DNA from: a bacterium HR40
GTDB lineage: Bacteria; Pseudomonadota; Alphaproteobacteria; Geminicoccales; Geminicoccaceae
DNA length: 64,000 bases
Direction of reading: 5' to 3'
Assembly (NCBI GenBank): GCA_002898275.1
Contig: BEIQ01000001.1
Location: 861,899-925,898 of the forward strand
Shown: in pieces, positions 35,681-45,391 of the stretch
Layout: every line of letters begins with the position of its first letter
How positions within the stretch are numbered: position 1 is the first letter of the stretch
Made by a program: the position numbers and the translations under genes
The notes under the pieces: generated by a model
What the model was told of the DNA's origin: nothing
Seen by the model: the letters and a program-made list of their open reading frames with translations, nothing else
Databases searched by the model: none

Positions 35681-36448
35681 TTACGGCCGCCCATGCAGGC
35701 GAGCGAGGAGCAAGCCCGGGAGCGGCCAGTGCGGAGGAAGGGTCTTGAGGCGCAGCGGATCGAAACCCGCCTGCGCGAGTCTCGCCAGGCGGCTGCGCGC
35801 GAGGCGGCGGGTCAGCATCGGTGCGAGCAGCCGCCGCGGCGGACGGCCGTTTCCAGCTTCCGCCAGTGCCGTCTCGGCGAGCTGCGCGAGACTGCCGGCG
35901 AGCCGGCACAGATCCGTCTCTTCGCCCGGCGCGAAGCCAGCCTGTCGCAAGTCCGGTAGGAGTGCGGCGAGGCGCAGCAAGGCGAGCGCTCGGCCGGCCG
36001 CAAAGGCGCGTTCGCACCAGTCGCTCCCACCGCCCAAAAGCTGCATGGCGAGAACGAGGGTGCGCGCCCCGCTGCGATCGGCGAGACTGACCGCCTCGGC
36101 CGGGGCCGGCAACCGGCGGCGTTCGAAGAACGCCTCGTGCGCCGCCAGCAAATCCAGGAGCTCGTCCACCGGGAACCGGCCGGTCGCCAGCTCCGGCGAG
36201 AGGGCCTCGAGGAAGGGGTGCGGCGCGCCGGATGCGCCCGCTGCTACCCGCTCCAGGGCCTCCCGCCACCAGGCGAAGCGGACCAACCCGGCCATCGGCT
36301 CCTCGATCGCGAGGGCGATCCGCGCGAGCTCGGCGTCGAGCCCGAAGAGGCCGGCGATGGCTGCGCGCGCCGCAACCGGGGCGAGCAGGGCGAGCCAGCC
36401 TCGCTCGCGGTCGAGGCGAAGGAGCTCCTCGAAGAGGATGCGCTCAGA
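35681..36448 (-). CDS. Squalene/phytoene synthase-like protein, NDUFAF6 type; start unresolved
   Basis: About 255 residues. The typical beginning of this group, [20 protein letters not shown], is followed by [20 protein letters not shown] and [17 protein letters not shown], the squalene-synthase-fold helices; the Asp-rich catalytic motifs of real prenyl synthases are not preserved, as in the mitochondrial complex I assembly factor NDUFAF6. The C-terminus ([20 protein letters not shown] and [14 protein letters not shown]) is also typical. No ATG, GTG or TTG occurs in frame between the ilvD stop region and the conserved N-terminus; the frame stays open back through ilvD. Translation may start at a non-standard codon. 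Coordinates at the 5' end are approximate. Confidence 0.75.
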   Translation of the reverse strand, partial: SERILFEELLRLDRERGWLALLAPVAARAAIAGLFGLDAELARIALAIEEPMAGLVRFAWWREALERVAAGASGAPHPFLEALSPELATGRFPVDELLDLLAAHEAFFERRRLPAPAEAVSLADRSGARTLVLAMQLLGGGSDWCERAFAAGRALALLRLAALLPDLRQAGFAPGEETDLCRLAGSLAQLAETALAEAGNGRPPRRLLAPMLTRRLARSRLARLAQAGFDPLRLKTLPPHWPLPGLLLARLHGRP

Positions 36449-38171
36449 GGTCGGGATAGGCGACCACCTCGCCCTTCGCCCCGGGATGGGTGACCGCGCC
36501 CTTGTAGGCCGGACCCACGGTCTGAGCGTATTTCCAGAGCGCCCCCGAGCCGTAGAAAGTGGGCTTGGGCTTCCAGTGGCGGCGACGCTCTTCGAGCTCT
36601 TGCGGCGACAGCTCGACATCGAGCCTCCCCGCCTCGGCGTCGATGGCGATGATGTCGCCGTCGCGCAAGAGGGCGATCGGACCCCCCACCGCCGCCTCCG
36701 GGCCGACGTGACCGATGCAAAAGCCGCGGGTCGCACCCGAGAAGCGACCGTCCGTGACGAGCGCCACTTTGTGCCCCATGCCCTGGCCGTAGATGGCGCT
36801 CGTCACGCCCAGCATCTCGCGCATGCCCGGGCCTCCCTTCGGCCCTTCGTAACGGATCACGATCACTTCGCCTTCGCGGTAGCGGCGCGCCTGGACAGCC
36901 GCCATCGCCTCTTCCTCGCTGTCGAAGACGCGGGCGGGGCCGCGGAACTTCAAGTGTTCGAGACCGGCGACCTTGACGATCGCACCCTCCGGCGCAAGCG
37001 AACCCTTGAGGCCCACCACACCACCCCAGGGGGTGATCGGCCGATCGATCGGTCGCACCACGTCCTGATGGGGATTCCACGCCACCTCGGCGAGGTTCTC
37101 GGCGACGGTTCGGCCGGTCACGGTGATGCAGTCGCCGTGCAGGAACCCACCTTCGAGGAGCGTTTTCATGATCAGGGGCACGCCACCCACTTCCCCGAGA
37201 TCCTTCATGACGTAACGCCCGGCGGGCTTGAGATCGGCGATATAGGGGGTCTCGCGGAAGATGCGGGCGACGTCGAAGAGATCGAAATCGATCCCGGCCT
37301 CGTGGGCGATGGCCGGAAGGTGCAAGGCAGCGTTGGTCGAGCCGCCCGAGGCGGCGACCACGCGGGCGGCGTTCTCGAGACTCTCGCGGGTCACGATATC
37401 GCGCGGGCGGATGCCGAGCTCGAGGAGTCGCATGACCGCTTCGCCCGAGGCTTCGGCCCAGCGATCGCGCGCCTCGTACGGAGCCGGAGTGCCGGCCGAA
37501 CCGGGCAGGGCGAGACCGATCGCCTCCGACACGCAGGCCATGGTGTTGGCGGTGAATTGGCCTCCACAGGCACCGGCGGAGGGGCAGGCATGGCGCTCGA
37601 GGTCCTCGAGCTCCTCCTCGCTCATCTCGCCGACGGCATATTTGCCGACCGCCTCGAAGACGTCCTGGACCGTGACGTCGCGTCCGCGCCAGCGACCGGG
37701 CAGGATCGAACCGCCATAGAGGAACACCGAGGGCACGTTGAGGCGGACCATGGCCATCATCATGCCCGGCAGCGATTTGTCACAGCCGGCAAGCCCGACG
37801 AGAGCGTCGTAGGCGTGACCGCGCACCGTGAGTTCGATGGAATCGGCAATCACCTCGCGCGACACGAGCGAGGCCTTCATCCCTTGGTGGCCCATGGCGA
37901 TGCCGTCGGTCACCGTGATGGTGGTGAATTCCCGCGGCGTGCCACCCGCGCGCGCCACCCCGACCTTGACCGCCTGCGCCTGACGGTGCAGGGCGATGTT
38001 GCACGGTGCCGCCTCGTTCCACGCCGTCACCACGCCGACGAAGGGTTTCGCGATATCCTCCTTCGACAGGCCCATCGCATAGTAGTAGGAGCGGTGCGGC
38101 GCCCGGTCCGGACCGACCGTGGCGTGGCGGCTCGGCAGCCTGGACTTATCGAAGATGGTGATGGTCGGCAT
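36444..38171 (-). CDS. ilvD: Dihydroxyacid dehydratase
   Basis: 575 residues. Fe-S dehydratase of valine/isoleucine synthesis. The cluster and substrate motifs are visible: [27 protein letters not shown] and [16 protein letters not shown] (three conserved Cys), then [13 protein letters not shown] and [30 protein letters not shown] precedes ATG 38171, so that start is chosen over one 23 codons upstream. The 3' end runs into the frame of the NDUFAF6-like gene. Confidence 0.96.
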   Translation of the reverse strand: MPTITIFDKSRLPSRHATVGPDRAPHRSYYYAMGLSKEDIAKPFVGVVTAWNEAAPCNIALHRQAQAVKVGVARAGGTPREFTTITVTDGIAMGHQGMKASLVSREVIADSIELTVRGHAYDALVGLAGCDKSLPGMMMAMVRLNVPSVFLYGGSILPGRWRGRDVTVQDVFEAVGKYAVGEMSEEELEDLERHACPSAGACGGQFTANTMACVSEAIGLALPGSAGTPAPYEARDRWAEASGEAVMRLLELGIRPRDIVTRESLENAARVVAASGGSTNAALHLPAIAHEAGIDFDLFDVARIFRETPYIADLKPAGRYVMKDLGEVGGVPLIMKTLLEGGFLHGDCITVTGRTVAENLAEVAWNPHQDVVRPIDRPITPWGGVVGLKGSLAPEGAIVKVAGLEHLKFRGPARVFDSEEEAMAAVQARRYREGEVIVIRYEGPKGGPGMREMLGVTSAIYGQGMGHKVALVTDGRFSGATRGFCIGHVGPEAAVGGPIALLRDGDIIAIDAEAGRLDVELSPQELEERRRHWKPKPTFYGSGALWKYAQTVGPAYKGAVTHPGAKGEVVAYPDL

Positions 38172-38256
38172 GGCTCCTCCCGCGCTGCGACGCAGGCGCA
38201 ACATAGCCCCGGCTCGCCGGGCCGACCAGATCGTCGCCAAGAGCTAGGGTCCGGGC

Positions 38257-39294
38257 GTGTCGCAATTCCCCGTCACTGGACGACCGCCCCGTCCGCCTGC
38301 CAACGGGCTCGAGCCGATCGCCGGCCTGCCGGGTCCGATCGTCCCGGCGCCACGCCGCCGGCGATGGCTCGGCGATCGCCGGGAGATGCGCAAGCGCATG
38401 CGCCGTCGGCTGGCGCCACTGCGCGCCGTCCTCGCCGACGCGATCTCGGACTTCTTTCTCGGCGACAGTCTCATCCTCGCGGGCTATGTCGCCTTCACCG
38501 CGATTTTCGCCGCCTTTCCCTTCCTCATCTGTCTTTTGACGATCGCCGGCTTCGCCGGTCAAACCGAGGCGGTCCGCCGCTCGATCGAGCTCGCGCTGGA
38601 ACTGATGCCGCCCGAAGTGGCGTCGGTGCTGCGTCCCGCCGTCGAGGAAGTGGTTCGCGGGGCCAGCGCCGGGGTACTCACCATCAGCGCCGTGCTCTCG
38701 GTGTGGTTCGCCTCCTCCGGCCTCGAGAGCCTGCGCCACGCTGTCAACCACGCCTTCAAGGTACCGGAACCGCCGCATTTTCTGGTCGGCCGCCTGCAGA
38801 GCATTCTCCTCACCATCGCCTCGGCCCTCGTCATCCTGATCGCCACCGTGGCCCTCGTCGGCTGGCCGGTAGCGCAGGAGATCGTCGCCTGGTTGGCCGA
38901 GCGTACGGTGTTCGAACGCAATCTCTACGCCATCGCCCGCTACGGGCTCGGGGTCGGGCTCCTGTTCGCGCTGACCTGCACCCTCTATCTGGTGCTGCCG
39001 GCCATCGACCTGCGTTTTTCCGAAGTGGTGCCCGGTGCCCTGTTCGCCGTGCTCGCCTGGACCGCCCTCGCCGAGGCGTTCTCTTGGTATCTGCGCAATT
39101 TCGCTCGCTACAGCGTCATCTATGGCAGCCTCGCGGGCATTGTTCTGACCCTGTTCTTCTTCTACATCTCCGCCGCCCTGTTCATCTTCGGGGCGGTCCT
39201 CAACAGCGCCATCCGCCGCCATCGCATCGAGCGGGCGCGTGCCGCGCAGCGCGAAGGGGCCGCCGAGCGCGAAGGACCCGGTCGATCCGCCTGA
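38257..39294 (+). CDS. YihY/BrkB-family membrane protein
   Basis: 345 residues, GTG start. After about 65 polar, Arg/Pro-rich residues come six membrane helices. Family motifs: DSLILAGYVAFTAIFAAFPF, SVWFASSGLESLRHAVNHAF, LRNFARYSVIYGSLAGIVLT. Sometimes called ribonuclease BN-like in older annotation, which is wrong for this family; the role is unknown, possibly envelope or transport. Divergent from ilvD and 23 bp upstream of fabI. Confidence 0.9.
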   Translation: MSQFPVTGRPPRPPANGLEPIAGLPGPIVPAPRRRRWLGDRREMRKRMRRRLAPLRAVLADAISDFFLGDSLILAGYVAFTAIFAAFPFLICLLTIAGFAGQTEAVRRSIELALELMPPEVASVLRPAVEEVVRGASAGVLTISAVLSVWFASSGLESLRHAVNHAFKVPEPPHFLVGRLQSILLTIASALVILIATVALVGWPVAQEIVAWLAERTVFERNLYAIARYGLGVGLLFALTCTLYLVLPAIDLRFSEVVPGALFAVLAWTALAEAFSWYLRNFARYSVIYGSLAGIVLTLFFFYISAALFIFGAVLNSAIRRHRIERARAAQREGAAEREGPGRSA

Positions 39295-39317
39295 GACAGC
39301 CCGTGGAGCCTATCTGC

Positions 39318-40142
39318 ATGTCCGATCCCAATCCGCTCATGGCAGGCAAGAAAGGTCTGGTCATGGGCATCGCCAACGAACGGTCGCTCGCCTGGGGTAT
39401 CGCACGCGCAGTGGCCGAAGCGGGTGCCGAACTCGCCATCACCTATCAGGGTGCCACGCTCGAAAAACGCGTGCGACCGCTTGCCGAAAAGCTCGAGGCC
39501 AGTATCGTCCGCGACGCCGACGTCACCGATTCCGCCAGCCTCGACCGGCTGTTCGAAACGATCGCCGCCGTCTGGGGCAGACTCGACTTCCTCGTCCATG
39601 CCGTAGCCTGGAGCGACAAGGAGCAGCTCAAGGGACGCTACATCGACACCACGCGCGACAACTTCGCTCGCACCCTCGACATATCGTGCTATTCCTTCAC
39701 TGACCTCGCCCGCCGCGCAGAACCGCTCATGCAAGACAAGGGCGGCAGCCTCCTCACTCTCACCTATCATGGCTCCGAGCGGGTGATGCCGCACTACAAT
39801 GTCATGGGGGTGGCGAAGGCCGCCCTCGAGGCCTCGGTGCGCTACCTCGCCATGGACCTCGGGCCGCGCAGCATCCGCGTCAATGCCATCTCCGCCGGCC
39901 CCGTGCGCACCCTCGCCGCCTCGGGGATCGGCGACTTCCGCTATATCCTCAAATGGAATCAGTACAATTCGCCCCTCCGCCGCAACATCACGCTCGAAGA
40001 CGTCGGCGGTGCCGCGCTCTTCCTGCTCTCCGACCTCGGTAGCGGGGTGACCGGGGAGATTCTCCACGTCGACAGCGGCTACCACGTGGTCGGCATGAAG
40101 GCCGTGGACGCGCCCGATATCTCGGTGGTCAAGGACGATTGA
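39318..40142 (+). CDS. fabI: Enoyl-ACP reductase I
   Basis: 274 residues. NADH-dependent last step of fatty acid elongation. Cofactor site [13 protein letters not shown]; catalytic Tyr150 and Tyr160 and Lys167 ([20 protein letters not shown]) match FabI geometry; [14 protein letters not shown] is the substrate loop. ATG 39318 has GGAG nine bases upstream. Followed 8 bp later by aroC, an arrangement common in alphaproteobacteria. Confidence 0.95.
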   Translation: MSDPNPLMAGKKGLVMGIANERSLAWGIARAVAEAGAELAITYQGATLEKRVRPLAEKLEASIVRDADVTDSASLDRLFETIAAVWGRLDFLVHAVAWSDKEQLKGRYIDTTRDNFARTLDISCYSFTDLARRAEPLMQDKGGSLLTLTYHGSERVMPHYNVMGVAKAALEASVRYLAMDLGPRSIRVNAISAGPVRTLAASGIGDFRYILKWNQYNSPLRRNITLEDVGGAALFLLSDLGSGVTGEILHVDSGYHVVGMKAVDAPDISVVKDD

Positions 40143-40150
40143 TCCGGACC

Positions 40151-41224
40151 ATGGCCGGCAACAGCTTCGGTACCTTGTTCCGTTTCACGACCTGGGGCGA
40201 GAGCCACGGGCCAGCCATCGGGGTGGTCGTCGACGGCGTCCCGCCCCGGATCCCGTTGCACGAATCGGATATCCAGCACTGGCTCGACCGGCGGCGTCCC
40301 GGGCAGAGTCGCTTCACCACCCAGCGCCGCGAAGCCGATCGGGTCGAGATCCTCTCGGGCGTGTTCGCGGGGTTCACCACCGGCGCGCCGATCAGCCTCC
40401 TCATTCGCAACGAGGACGTCCGCTCGCGCGACTACTCCGACATCCAGGAGGTCTACCGGCCGGGTCACGCCGACTTCACCTACGACATGAAGTACGGCAT
40501 CCGCGACTGGCGGGGCGGCGGCCGCGCCTCGGCGCGCGAGACCGCTTGTCGCGTGGCAGCCGGCGCCGTGGCCCGCAAAGTGCTCGGCGAGCGGATCCGC
40601 ATCCGCGGCTATCTCGTGCAGATGGGCGATCTGGCGATCGATCGCGACCGCTTCGATGACGCCGAAATCGACCGCAATCCCCTGTTCTGTCCGGACGCCG
40701 AGACGGCAAAGCGGTGGGAAGAGCTCTTGCTCGACGTGCGCAAACAGGGCTCGTCGATCGGAGCCATCGTCGAGGTGGTCGCCTCGGGCGTGCCGCCCGG
40801 GCTCGGCGAGCCCGTCTACGACAAGCTCGACGCCGACTTGGCCAAGGCGATGATGAGCATCAACGCCGTCAAGGGCGTGGAGATCGGCGCCGGTTTCGCC
40901 GCGGCGCGGCTGCGGGGCGAGGAGAACGCCGACGAGATCGTCCGCCGCGAGGGCCGCCCGCATTTCCTCTCCAACCGGGCAGGCGGCATCCTCGGGGGTA
41001 TTTCCACCGGTCAAGACATCGTCGTGCGCTTCGCCGTCAAGCCCACCTCCTCGATCCTGGTGCCGCGCCGCACCATCGATCGGCTCGGACGCGAGCGCGA
41101 GATCGTGACCAGAGGCCGCCACGATCCCTGCGTCGGGATCCGCGCCGTTCCCGTCGGCGAGGCGATGATGGCCTGCGTACTCGCCGATCACTTGCTGCGC
41201 CAGCGGGCGATCGCCGACGGGTGA
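40151..41224 (+). CDS. aroC: Chorismate synthase
   Basis: 357 residues. Converts EPSP to chorismate with reduced FMN. N-terminal [56 protein letters not shown] (FMN region) and [17 protein letters not shown] are all present, as are the conserved His residues in GESHG and RHDPC. ATG 40151 is chosen over TTG 40139 as it gives the canonical MAGNSFG start. Stop lies 4 bp from the stop of the convergent DUF1931 gene. Confidence 0.96.
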   Translation: MAGNSFGTLFRFTTWGESHGPAIGVVVDGVPPRIPLHESDIQHWLDRRRPGQSRFTTQRREADRVEILSGVFAGFTTGAPISLLIRNEDVRSRDYSDIQEVYRPGHADFTYDMKYGIRDWRGGGRASARETACRVAAGAVARKVLGERIRIRGYLVQMGDLAIDRDRFDDAEIDRNPLFCPDAETAKRWEELLLDVRKQGSSIGAIVEVVASGVPPGLGEPVYDKLDADLAKAMMSINAVKGVEIGAGFAAARLRGEENADEIVRREGRPHFLSNRAGGILGGISTGQDIVVRFAVKPTSSILVPRRTIDRLGREREIVTRGRHDPCVGIRAVPVGEAMMACVLADHLLRQRAIADG

Positions 41225-41228
41225 GCCT

Positions 41229-41678
41229 CTACCACAGCACATCGAGCAGCTGTTCGAGGCGATCCCAGTGCTCGCTCTGCGGGTTCTTGAGCTCGGGGTC
41301 GAGGACCTTGAAGGTCTTCGCCACGGCGATGGTGAGCGCGCCCACGAGCTCCGGCAGCTGTGCCTCGAGCTCGGCGCTCGGAGCGAGTTCGAGTGGCGGG
41401 AGGCGCGCGAGATTCTCGAGCACCGGCTGCAGGCCGACAGCCACTCCGAGATGCCGGAACTCGTGCAGCCGCTCCTGCAAGCCCTTGGTCACCGGCAGGT
41501 CCCATGCCTCGATCACATCGCGGCCGTTAGCCTTGGCGTGGGCGACTCCGACCACCAGCATGTCGTGCAGCTTGCGATGGACGTAGTCGGACAGTCGCCG
41601 GACGTCGGCCTTGTCGATGTCCAGCGATGCCGCCTGGCGAAACAGCCGTTCGAAATGCGTAACTCCATGGACGACCAT
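41229..41678 (-). CDS. DUF1931 pseudo-dimeric histone-fold protein
   Basis: 149 residues from ATG 41678, with GGGAGGGG four bases upstream. The protein looks like two histone folds in one chain: residues about 6-75 (FERLFRQAASLDIDKADVRR, HRKLHDMLVVGVAHAKANGR, DVIEAWDLPVTKGLQE, with an Arg-Asp clamp in GRDVIEAWD) and about 78-149 (VALGLQPVLENL-like helix, LPELVGALTIAVAKTFKVLD, then a C-terminal helix). It matches the DUF1931 family known from Aquifex and Thermus structures. Basic surface is modest, so DNA binding is uncertain. Confidence 0.8.
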   Translation of the reverse strand: MVVHGVTHFERLFRQAASLDIDKADVRRLSDYVHRKLHDMLVVGVAHAKANGRDVIEAWDLPVTKGLQERLHEFRHLGVAVGLQPVLENLARLPPLELAPSAELEAQLPELVGALTIAVAKTFKVLDPELKNPQSEHWDRLEQLLDVLW

Positions 41679-41794
41679 ACGACCCCTCCCGCAATATCGG
41701 GGACACCCTGGCGCGGGGTGTGCCCATCGATGACCTTCTCGCAGGTGGGGATCCGTTCGCCGGGCCACAAGACGGGCGAGGCAGCGGTGGCCCG

Positions 41795-42796
41795 TCAGGG
41801 CTCCTCGAGGAGGACGGTGCGACCGCTGCGCAGCGACTCGTAGGCGGCGTCGGCGAGCCTCAACGCCCGTCTGCCGTCCTCGAAGCTGACGGGAGGACTG
41901 CGTCCGTCGAGGACGGCAGCGAGGAAGGCGTCGAGCTCCCGCACATAGGCCTCGCGATAGCGCTCGACGAAGAAGTGGAGGAGCGGCTCTTTCGCCTCGG
42001 TCGCCTCCCTCGACCAGTATTCCAGGGTGGTGGCGCGCCGGTTACCGGCGACGATCACCCCGTGCTCGCACACCGCCTCGATTCGCTGATCGTAGCCATA
42101 GACGGCGCGGCGATAGTTGTTGATGCAGACCTGGATGCCGCTCGCCGTGCGCAACAGCACCATGGCGGTATCGTGGTCGCCGAGCTCCGCCACCCTGGGA
42201 TCGATCAAGGCGGAAGCGAAGCAGGTGACCTCGACCGGTTCTTCGGGCAAGAGGAAGCGCGCCATGTCGAAATCGTGGATCGTCATGTCGCGCAAAAGCC
42301 CGCCCGCGCCCCTCATATACTCGACCGAGGGGATATCCGGATCGCGGCTGGTGATGATGAGCTGCCGCAGACCGCCGAGTCGCCCTTCCCGCAGTTCCCG
42401 GTGGAGTTTCTCGAAGGAGGGATCGAAACGGCGGTTGAAACCGATCTGGATAACGGGGTTGAGGTCCTTGATCGCCTCCCAGCAGGCCTCGACCCGGGCC
42501 ATGTCCAGATCGATCGGCTTCTCGCAAAGGATCGCTTTGCGTGCCCGGGCGGCGCGGGCGATGAGGTCGACATGCGTGTCGGTCGAGGAAGCGATCAGCA
42601 CCGCCTCGACCTCGGGATCGGCGAGGGCCTCGTCGACCGAATGGGCGATCCTCCCGCCATAGCGTTCGACCACCGCTGCCGCGGCCGCCGGCACCACGTC
42701 GAAAACGCGCACCAGCCGGCAGCGTGGATGGGCCGCGATGTTGGCGGCGTGCATGCAGCCAATGCGGCCGGCACCGAAGAGCGCGAAGCCGAGCAC
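41795..42796 (-). CDS. Gfo/Idh/MocA oxidoreductase, inositol 2-dehydrogenase-like
   Basis: 333 residues from GTG 42796, seven bases after GGGGAGGA. N-terminal Rossmann domain: FALFGAGRIGCMHAANIAAH, AVLIASSTDTHVDL, and AILCEKPIDLD with the conserved Glu-Lys-Pro. C-terminal domain includes GFNRRFDPSFEKLHRELREG and LLRDMTIHDFDMARFLL, the catalytic Asp/His region of inositol dehydrogenases. Likely oxidises myo-inositol or a related polyol or sugar with NAD; no other iol genes are present. Confidence 0.87.
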   Translation of the reverse strand: MLGFALFGAGRIGCMHAANIAAHPRCRLVRVFDVVPAAAAAVVERYGGRIAHSVDEALADPEVEAVLIASSTDTHVDLIARAARARKAILCEKPIDLDMARVEACWEAIKDLNPVIQIGFNRRFDPSFEKLHRELREGRLGGLRQLIITSRDPDIPSVEYMRGAGGLLRDMTIHDFDMARFLLPEEPVEVTCFASALIDPRVAELGDHDTAMVLLRTASGIQVCINNYRRAVYGYDQRIEAVCEHGVIVAGNRRATTLEYWSREATEAKEPLLHFFVERYREAYVRELDAFLAAVLDGRSPPVSFEDGRRALRLADAAYESLRSGRTVLLEEP

Positions 42797-42837
42797 GGAC
42801 CCGTCCTCCCCGCAACGACGGCCGCCTTCTAGCCGCT

Positions 42838-43773
42838 TCAGTGGGGCGCGACCAGCCGATATTCCTCGCAGGCCGAGACCTCGCCCTCGAACTCCATCTC
42901 GAGGGTCGTGTGCGCGATTCCCCAGCGCTCGCGCAGCATGCGCTTGGCTTCGGCCTTGATGGCCTCCATGCGGGCGGGGCTCACCTCGGGGATCACGATA
43001 TGCGCCTCGAGCGACAGTTCGTGCTCGGCAAGCGCCCACACGTGCAGGTGATGGACCCCTCGCACTCCCGGGATCGCCAGGAGGTCCTGCTCGATGTGCG
43101 CGAGCTCGATCTCGGCCGGCGTGCCGCCCATGAGCATGCGCACCACCGGCACGGTGTCGCGCCCGGCATGGACGAGGATATAGCCGGCAATCAGCAGGGT
43201 GACGAGCGGGTCGACGATGGCGAGCTGCCACAAGAGCGCCGCGGCTCCCGCTACGATCACCGCGAGCGACCCCAGGGCATCCGCCACATTGTGGAGGAAA
43301 GCCGCGCGGACGTTGACGCTCGTGCGCGCGAGGCGGTGGGTCAGCAAGGCGGTGGCGAGATCGACCGCGAGTGCCACCGCTGCGACCCATACGACCATCC
43401 AGCCATCGATCGGCGGCGGTGCCACGAGCCGGACGAGCGCCTCCGCCACGAGGTAGAGGCCGATAGCTACGAGAGTCGTGAGGTTGACGAGCGCCGCCAC
43501 CAGTTCGGCGCGGCCATAGCCGAAAGTCATGCCGTGGTGGGCCGGCCAGCGGGTGATGCGGCGAGCGAGAAGCGCGATCGCCAGCGACAGCGCGTCGCTC
43601 AGATTGTGCACGGCATCGGCAACGAGCGCCAGGCTGCCGGCGATCACGCCACCCGCGATCTGCAGCAGCGTGAGCAAGAGATTGACCGCCACGGCGAGCG
43701 CCAGCCGGCGATCGCCCGCGGCCGCCTCGGGGCCGTGCCGGTGGCGATGATGGAGATGACCGTCCGCGGGCAT
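42838..43773 (-). CDS. Cation diffusion facilitator metal exporter (CzcD/ZitB type)
   Basis: 311 residues. His-rich cytoplasmic N-terminus (GHLHHRHRHG), six membrane helices and a ferredoxin-like C-terminal domain. Metal site residues are in SLALVADAVHNLSDALSLAI (HxxxD) and LHNVADALGSLAVI (HxxxD), and the C-terminal domain has HVWALAEHELSLEAHIVI. Exports Zn2+ or Co2+/Cd2+ in exchange for protons. ATG 43773, 37 bp after the Cdd-PNP fusion gene. Confidence 0.92.
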   Translation of the reverse strand: MPADGHLHHRHRHGPEAAAGDRRLALAVAVNLLLTLLQIAGGVIAGSLALVADAVHNLSDALSLAIALLARRITRWPAHHGMTFGYGRAELVAALVNLTTLVAIGLYLVAEALVRLVAPPPIDGWMVVWVAAVALAVDLATALLTHRLARTSVNVRAAFLHNVADALGSLAVIVAGAAALLWQLAIVDPLVTLLIAGYILVHAGRDTVPVVRMLMGGTPAEIELAHIEQDLLAIPGVRGVHHLHVWALAEHELSLEAHIVIPEVSPARMEAIKAEAKRMLRERWGIAHTTLEMEFEGEVSACEEYRLVAPH

Positions 43774-43810
43774 GGCGTCGCTCGCACCCTGGCGCCAGAT
43801 TGGCGTCGCT

Positions 43811-45058
43811 TCATCGCGACGGCAAGCGACAAGCTCCGTCGTCGACGAGCGCCACGAGGCGCGGCAGGGCGCTCCGCAAGAGGCGCTCGAGATCCGAGGC
43901 CGCACGAGCCGCAGCAGCGAGCGTCTCGGCGTGCGAGAGCGGTGTCGGTGCCCATCCGGCTGCGAAGTTGGTGACCACCGCGATGGCCGCGACCCGAAGT
44001 CCGAAGTGCCGAGCAGCGACGGCCTCGGGCACGGTCGACATGCCGACGAGATCGGCGCCGAGCGCCCGGAAGGCTCGGATCTCGGCTGGAGTCTCGAAGC
44101 AGGGTCCGAGAGTCGCGAGATAGACGCCGGATGCGAGCGGCAGGCCGAGGAGCGCGGCCGTGTCGTCGAGCGCGCGGGCGAGCTCGCGGTCGTAGACAGC
44201 GGAGAGATCGAGGAAGCTCGGGCCGCTTCCCGTCTCGAGACCGACCAGCGGATTGGTCGGGAGCAGGCTGATGTGGTCGTCGAGACGCACGAGCCGCCCC
44301 GGCCCGAGATCGGGGCGCAAGGATCCCGCGGCACAAGTGAGGAGGAGCGCCCGGCAACCGAGATCGGCCGCGAGCCGCACGTACGGCAGAACGGCGGAGG
44401 CCGGACGGCCCTCGTAGAGATGGATGCGCCCGCGAAAGCAACAGACTTCGACCCCGCCCAACCGCCCGAGGACCAGTCTTCCGGCATGGCCCGGAACCGT
44501 GGGGTGCGGCAGGCCGGGAAGGTCGGCGAAAGGAACGACCACCGCCTCTTCGATCGCGTCGGCGAGGGAATCGAGGCCGGATCCCAGGATGAGCCCGAGG
44601 CGCGGTCGCAGCCGTGGCACCCTCGCCTGCACTGCCGCTGCGGCATCCTTTCCCCCCTCTCCTCGCGACTCGTGGCCGAGCGCCGCGAAGGCATGGGGAA
44701 GGAGTTCGCCGAGGGACAGGCTCAGGAGACGATGGCCGTCGCCCGAGACCATATGGACGCGGCTTTCGGGGTGGGCGAATTCGGCGAGCCGTTGCCGGCA
44801 GCCCCCGCAGGGCGGACAGGGATCCGGCCCGCTGCCGACGATGGCGATTTCGCGAATCCGGCGCTCGCCCGCCGCCACCATGGCTCCGATCGCCACGGCT
44901 TCGGCGCACTGGCCTTCGGGGTAGGAGGCGTTCTCGACATTGCAGCCCAGGTAAACGGCCCCCGAAGTGGTGCGGATCGCGGCTCCCACCCGAAAGCCGG
45001 AGTAGGGCGCATAGGCTCGCTCGCGCACCCGGAAGGCTGCCTCGATCAGATCCCTCAT
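43811..45058 (-). CDS. Cytidine deaminase - purine nucleoside phosphorylase fusion
   Basis: 415 residues in one open frame. Residues 1-126 are a homotetrameric-type cytidine deaminase: Zn ligands Cys51 with catalytic Glu53 (CAEAVAIG) and Cys84/Cys87 (PCGGCRQ), start AYAPYSGFRVGAA. Residues about 140-415 are a trimeric-type purine nucleoside phosphorylase: LGLILGSGL, GHAGRLVLG, RIHLYEG, TLGPCFETPAE, GMSTVPEAVAAR and VVTNFAAG (purine-binding Asn364). A 14-residue linker (GHESRGEGGKDAAA) joins them. No stop separates the domains. An in-frame GTG in the linker with a purine-rich run upstream might also give free PNP. Start ATG 45058 follows GAGGGGAAG. Confidence 0.88.
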   Translation of the reverse strand: MRDLIEAAFRVRERAYAPYSGFRVGAAIRTTSGAVYLGCNVENASYPEGQCAEAVAIGAMVAAGERRIREIAIVGSGPDPCPPCGGCRQRLAEFAHPESRVHMVSGDGHRLLSLSLGELLPHAFAALGHESRGEGGKDAAAAVQARVPRLRPRLGLILGSGLDSLADAIEEAVVVPFADLPGLPHPTVPGHAGRLVLGRLGGVEVCCFRGRIHLYEGRPASAVLPYVRLAADLGCRALLLTCAAGSLRPDLGPGRLVRLDDHISLLPTNPLVGLETGSGPSFLDLSAVYDRELARALDDTAALLGLPLASGVYLATLGPCFETPAEIRAFRALGADLVGMSTVPEAVAARHFGLRVAAIAVVTNFAAGWAPTPLSHAETLAAAARAASDLERLLRSALPRLVALVDDGACRLPSR

Positions 45059-45391
45059 CTTCCCCTCGCCTGCCTGCCATCCGGTAGAGCTGCTGCGCGC
45101 AGCGGGAAGGTCCAGAGACCGAGAAGGTTCGCTCGGATCGAAACCGACAAGACGGGAAATCCGGGCATGGGCGACGCGGCGCGCGCGGCCGCGGCTGCGG
45201 CAAGCCGAAGAGGGAGCGGAGGGCGGGGAGAAAAGCCAGCTGCGAGCCGGCGAGGATCGCCACCGCGCACGTCGCGACATCCTCGCCTCCGGCGGTCCTC
45301 GACGCTGGTTTCGGGGCGACAGGGCCGCCGATCGCGGCACCCGCCGACCCGGCGAGACGGCCGGCGAAAGGGCGCGCGCGGCGGATGCCGC
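45059..45391. other. Intergenic region, no supported gene
   Basis: 333 bp between yjbQ and the Cdd-PNP gene, both on the minus strand. Very GC-rich, open in several frames with Arg/Gly/Ala-rich translations, no recognisable domain, no clear promoter. Probably a leader/promoter region for cdd-punA. Confidence 0.4.

Noticed and set aside
35466-40142. A 1558-codon plus-strand open frame
   Set aside because: Only its last 274 codons (fabI) are real. The rest is antisense to cobD, the NDUFAF6-like gene and ilvD or lies out of frame with yihY, a result of high GC.
44620-44694. Separate PNP gene starting at an ATG in the Cdd-PNP linker
   Set aside because: That ATG is in the +1 frame and does not lead into the PNP sequence; only GTG codons are in frame.
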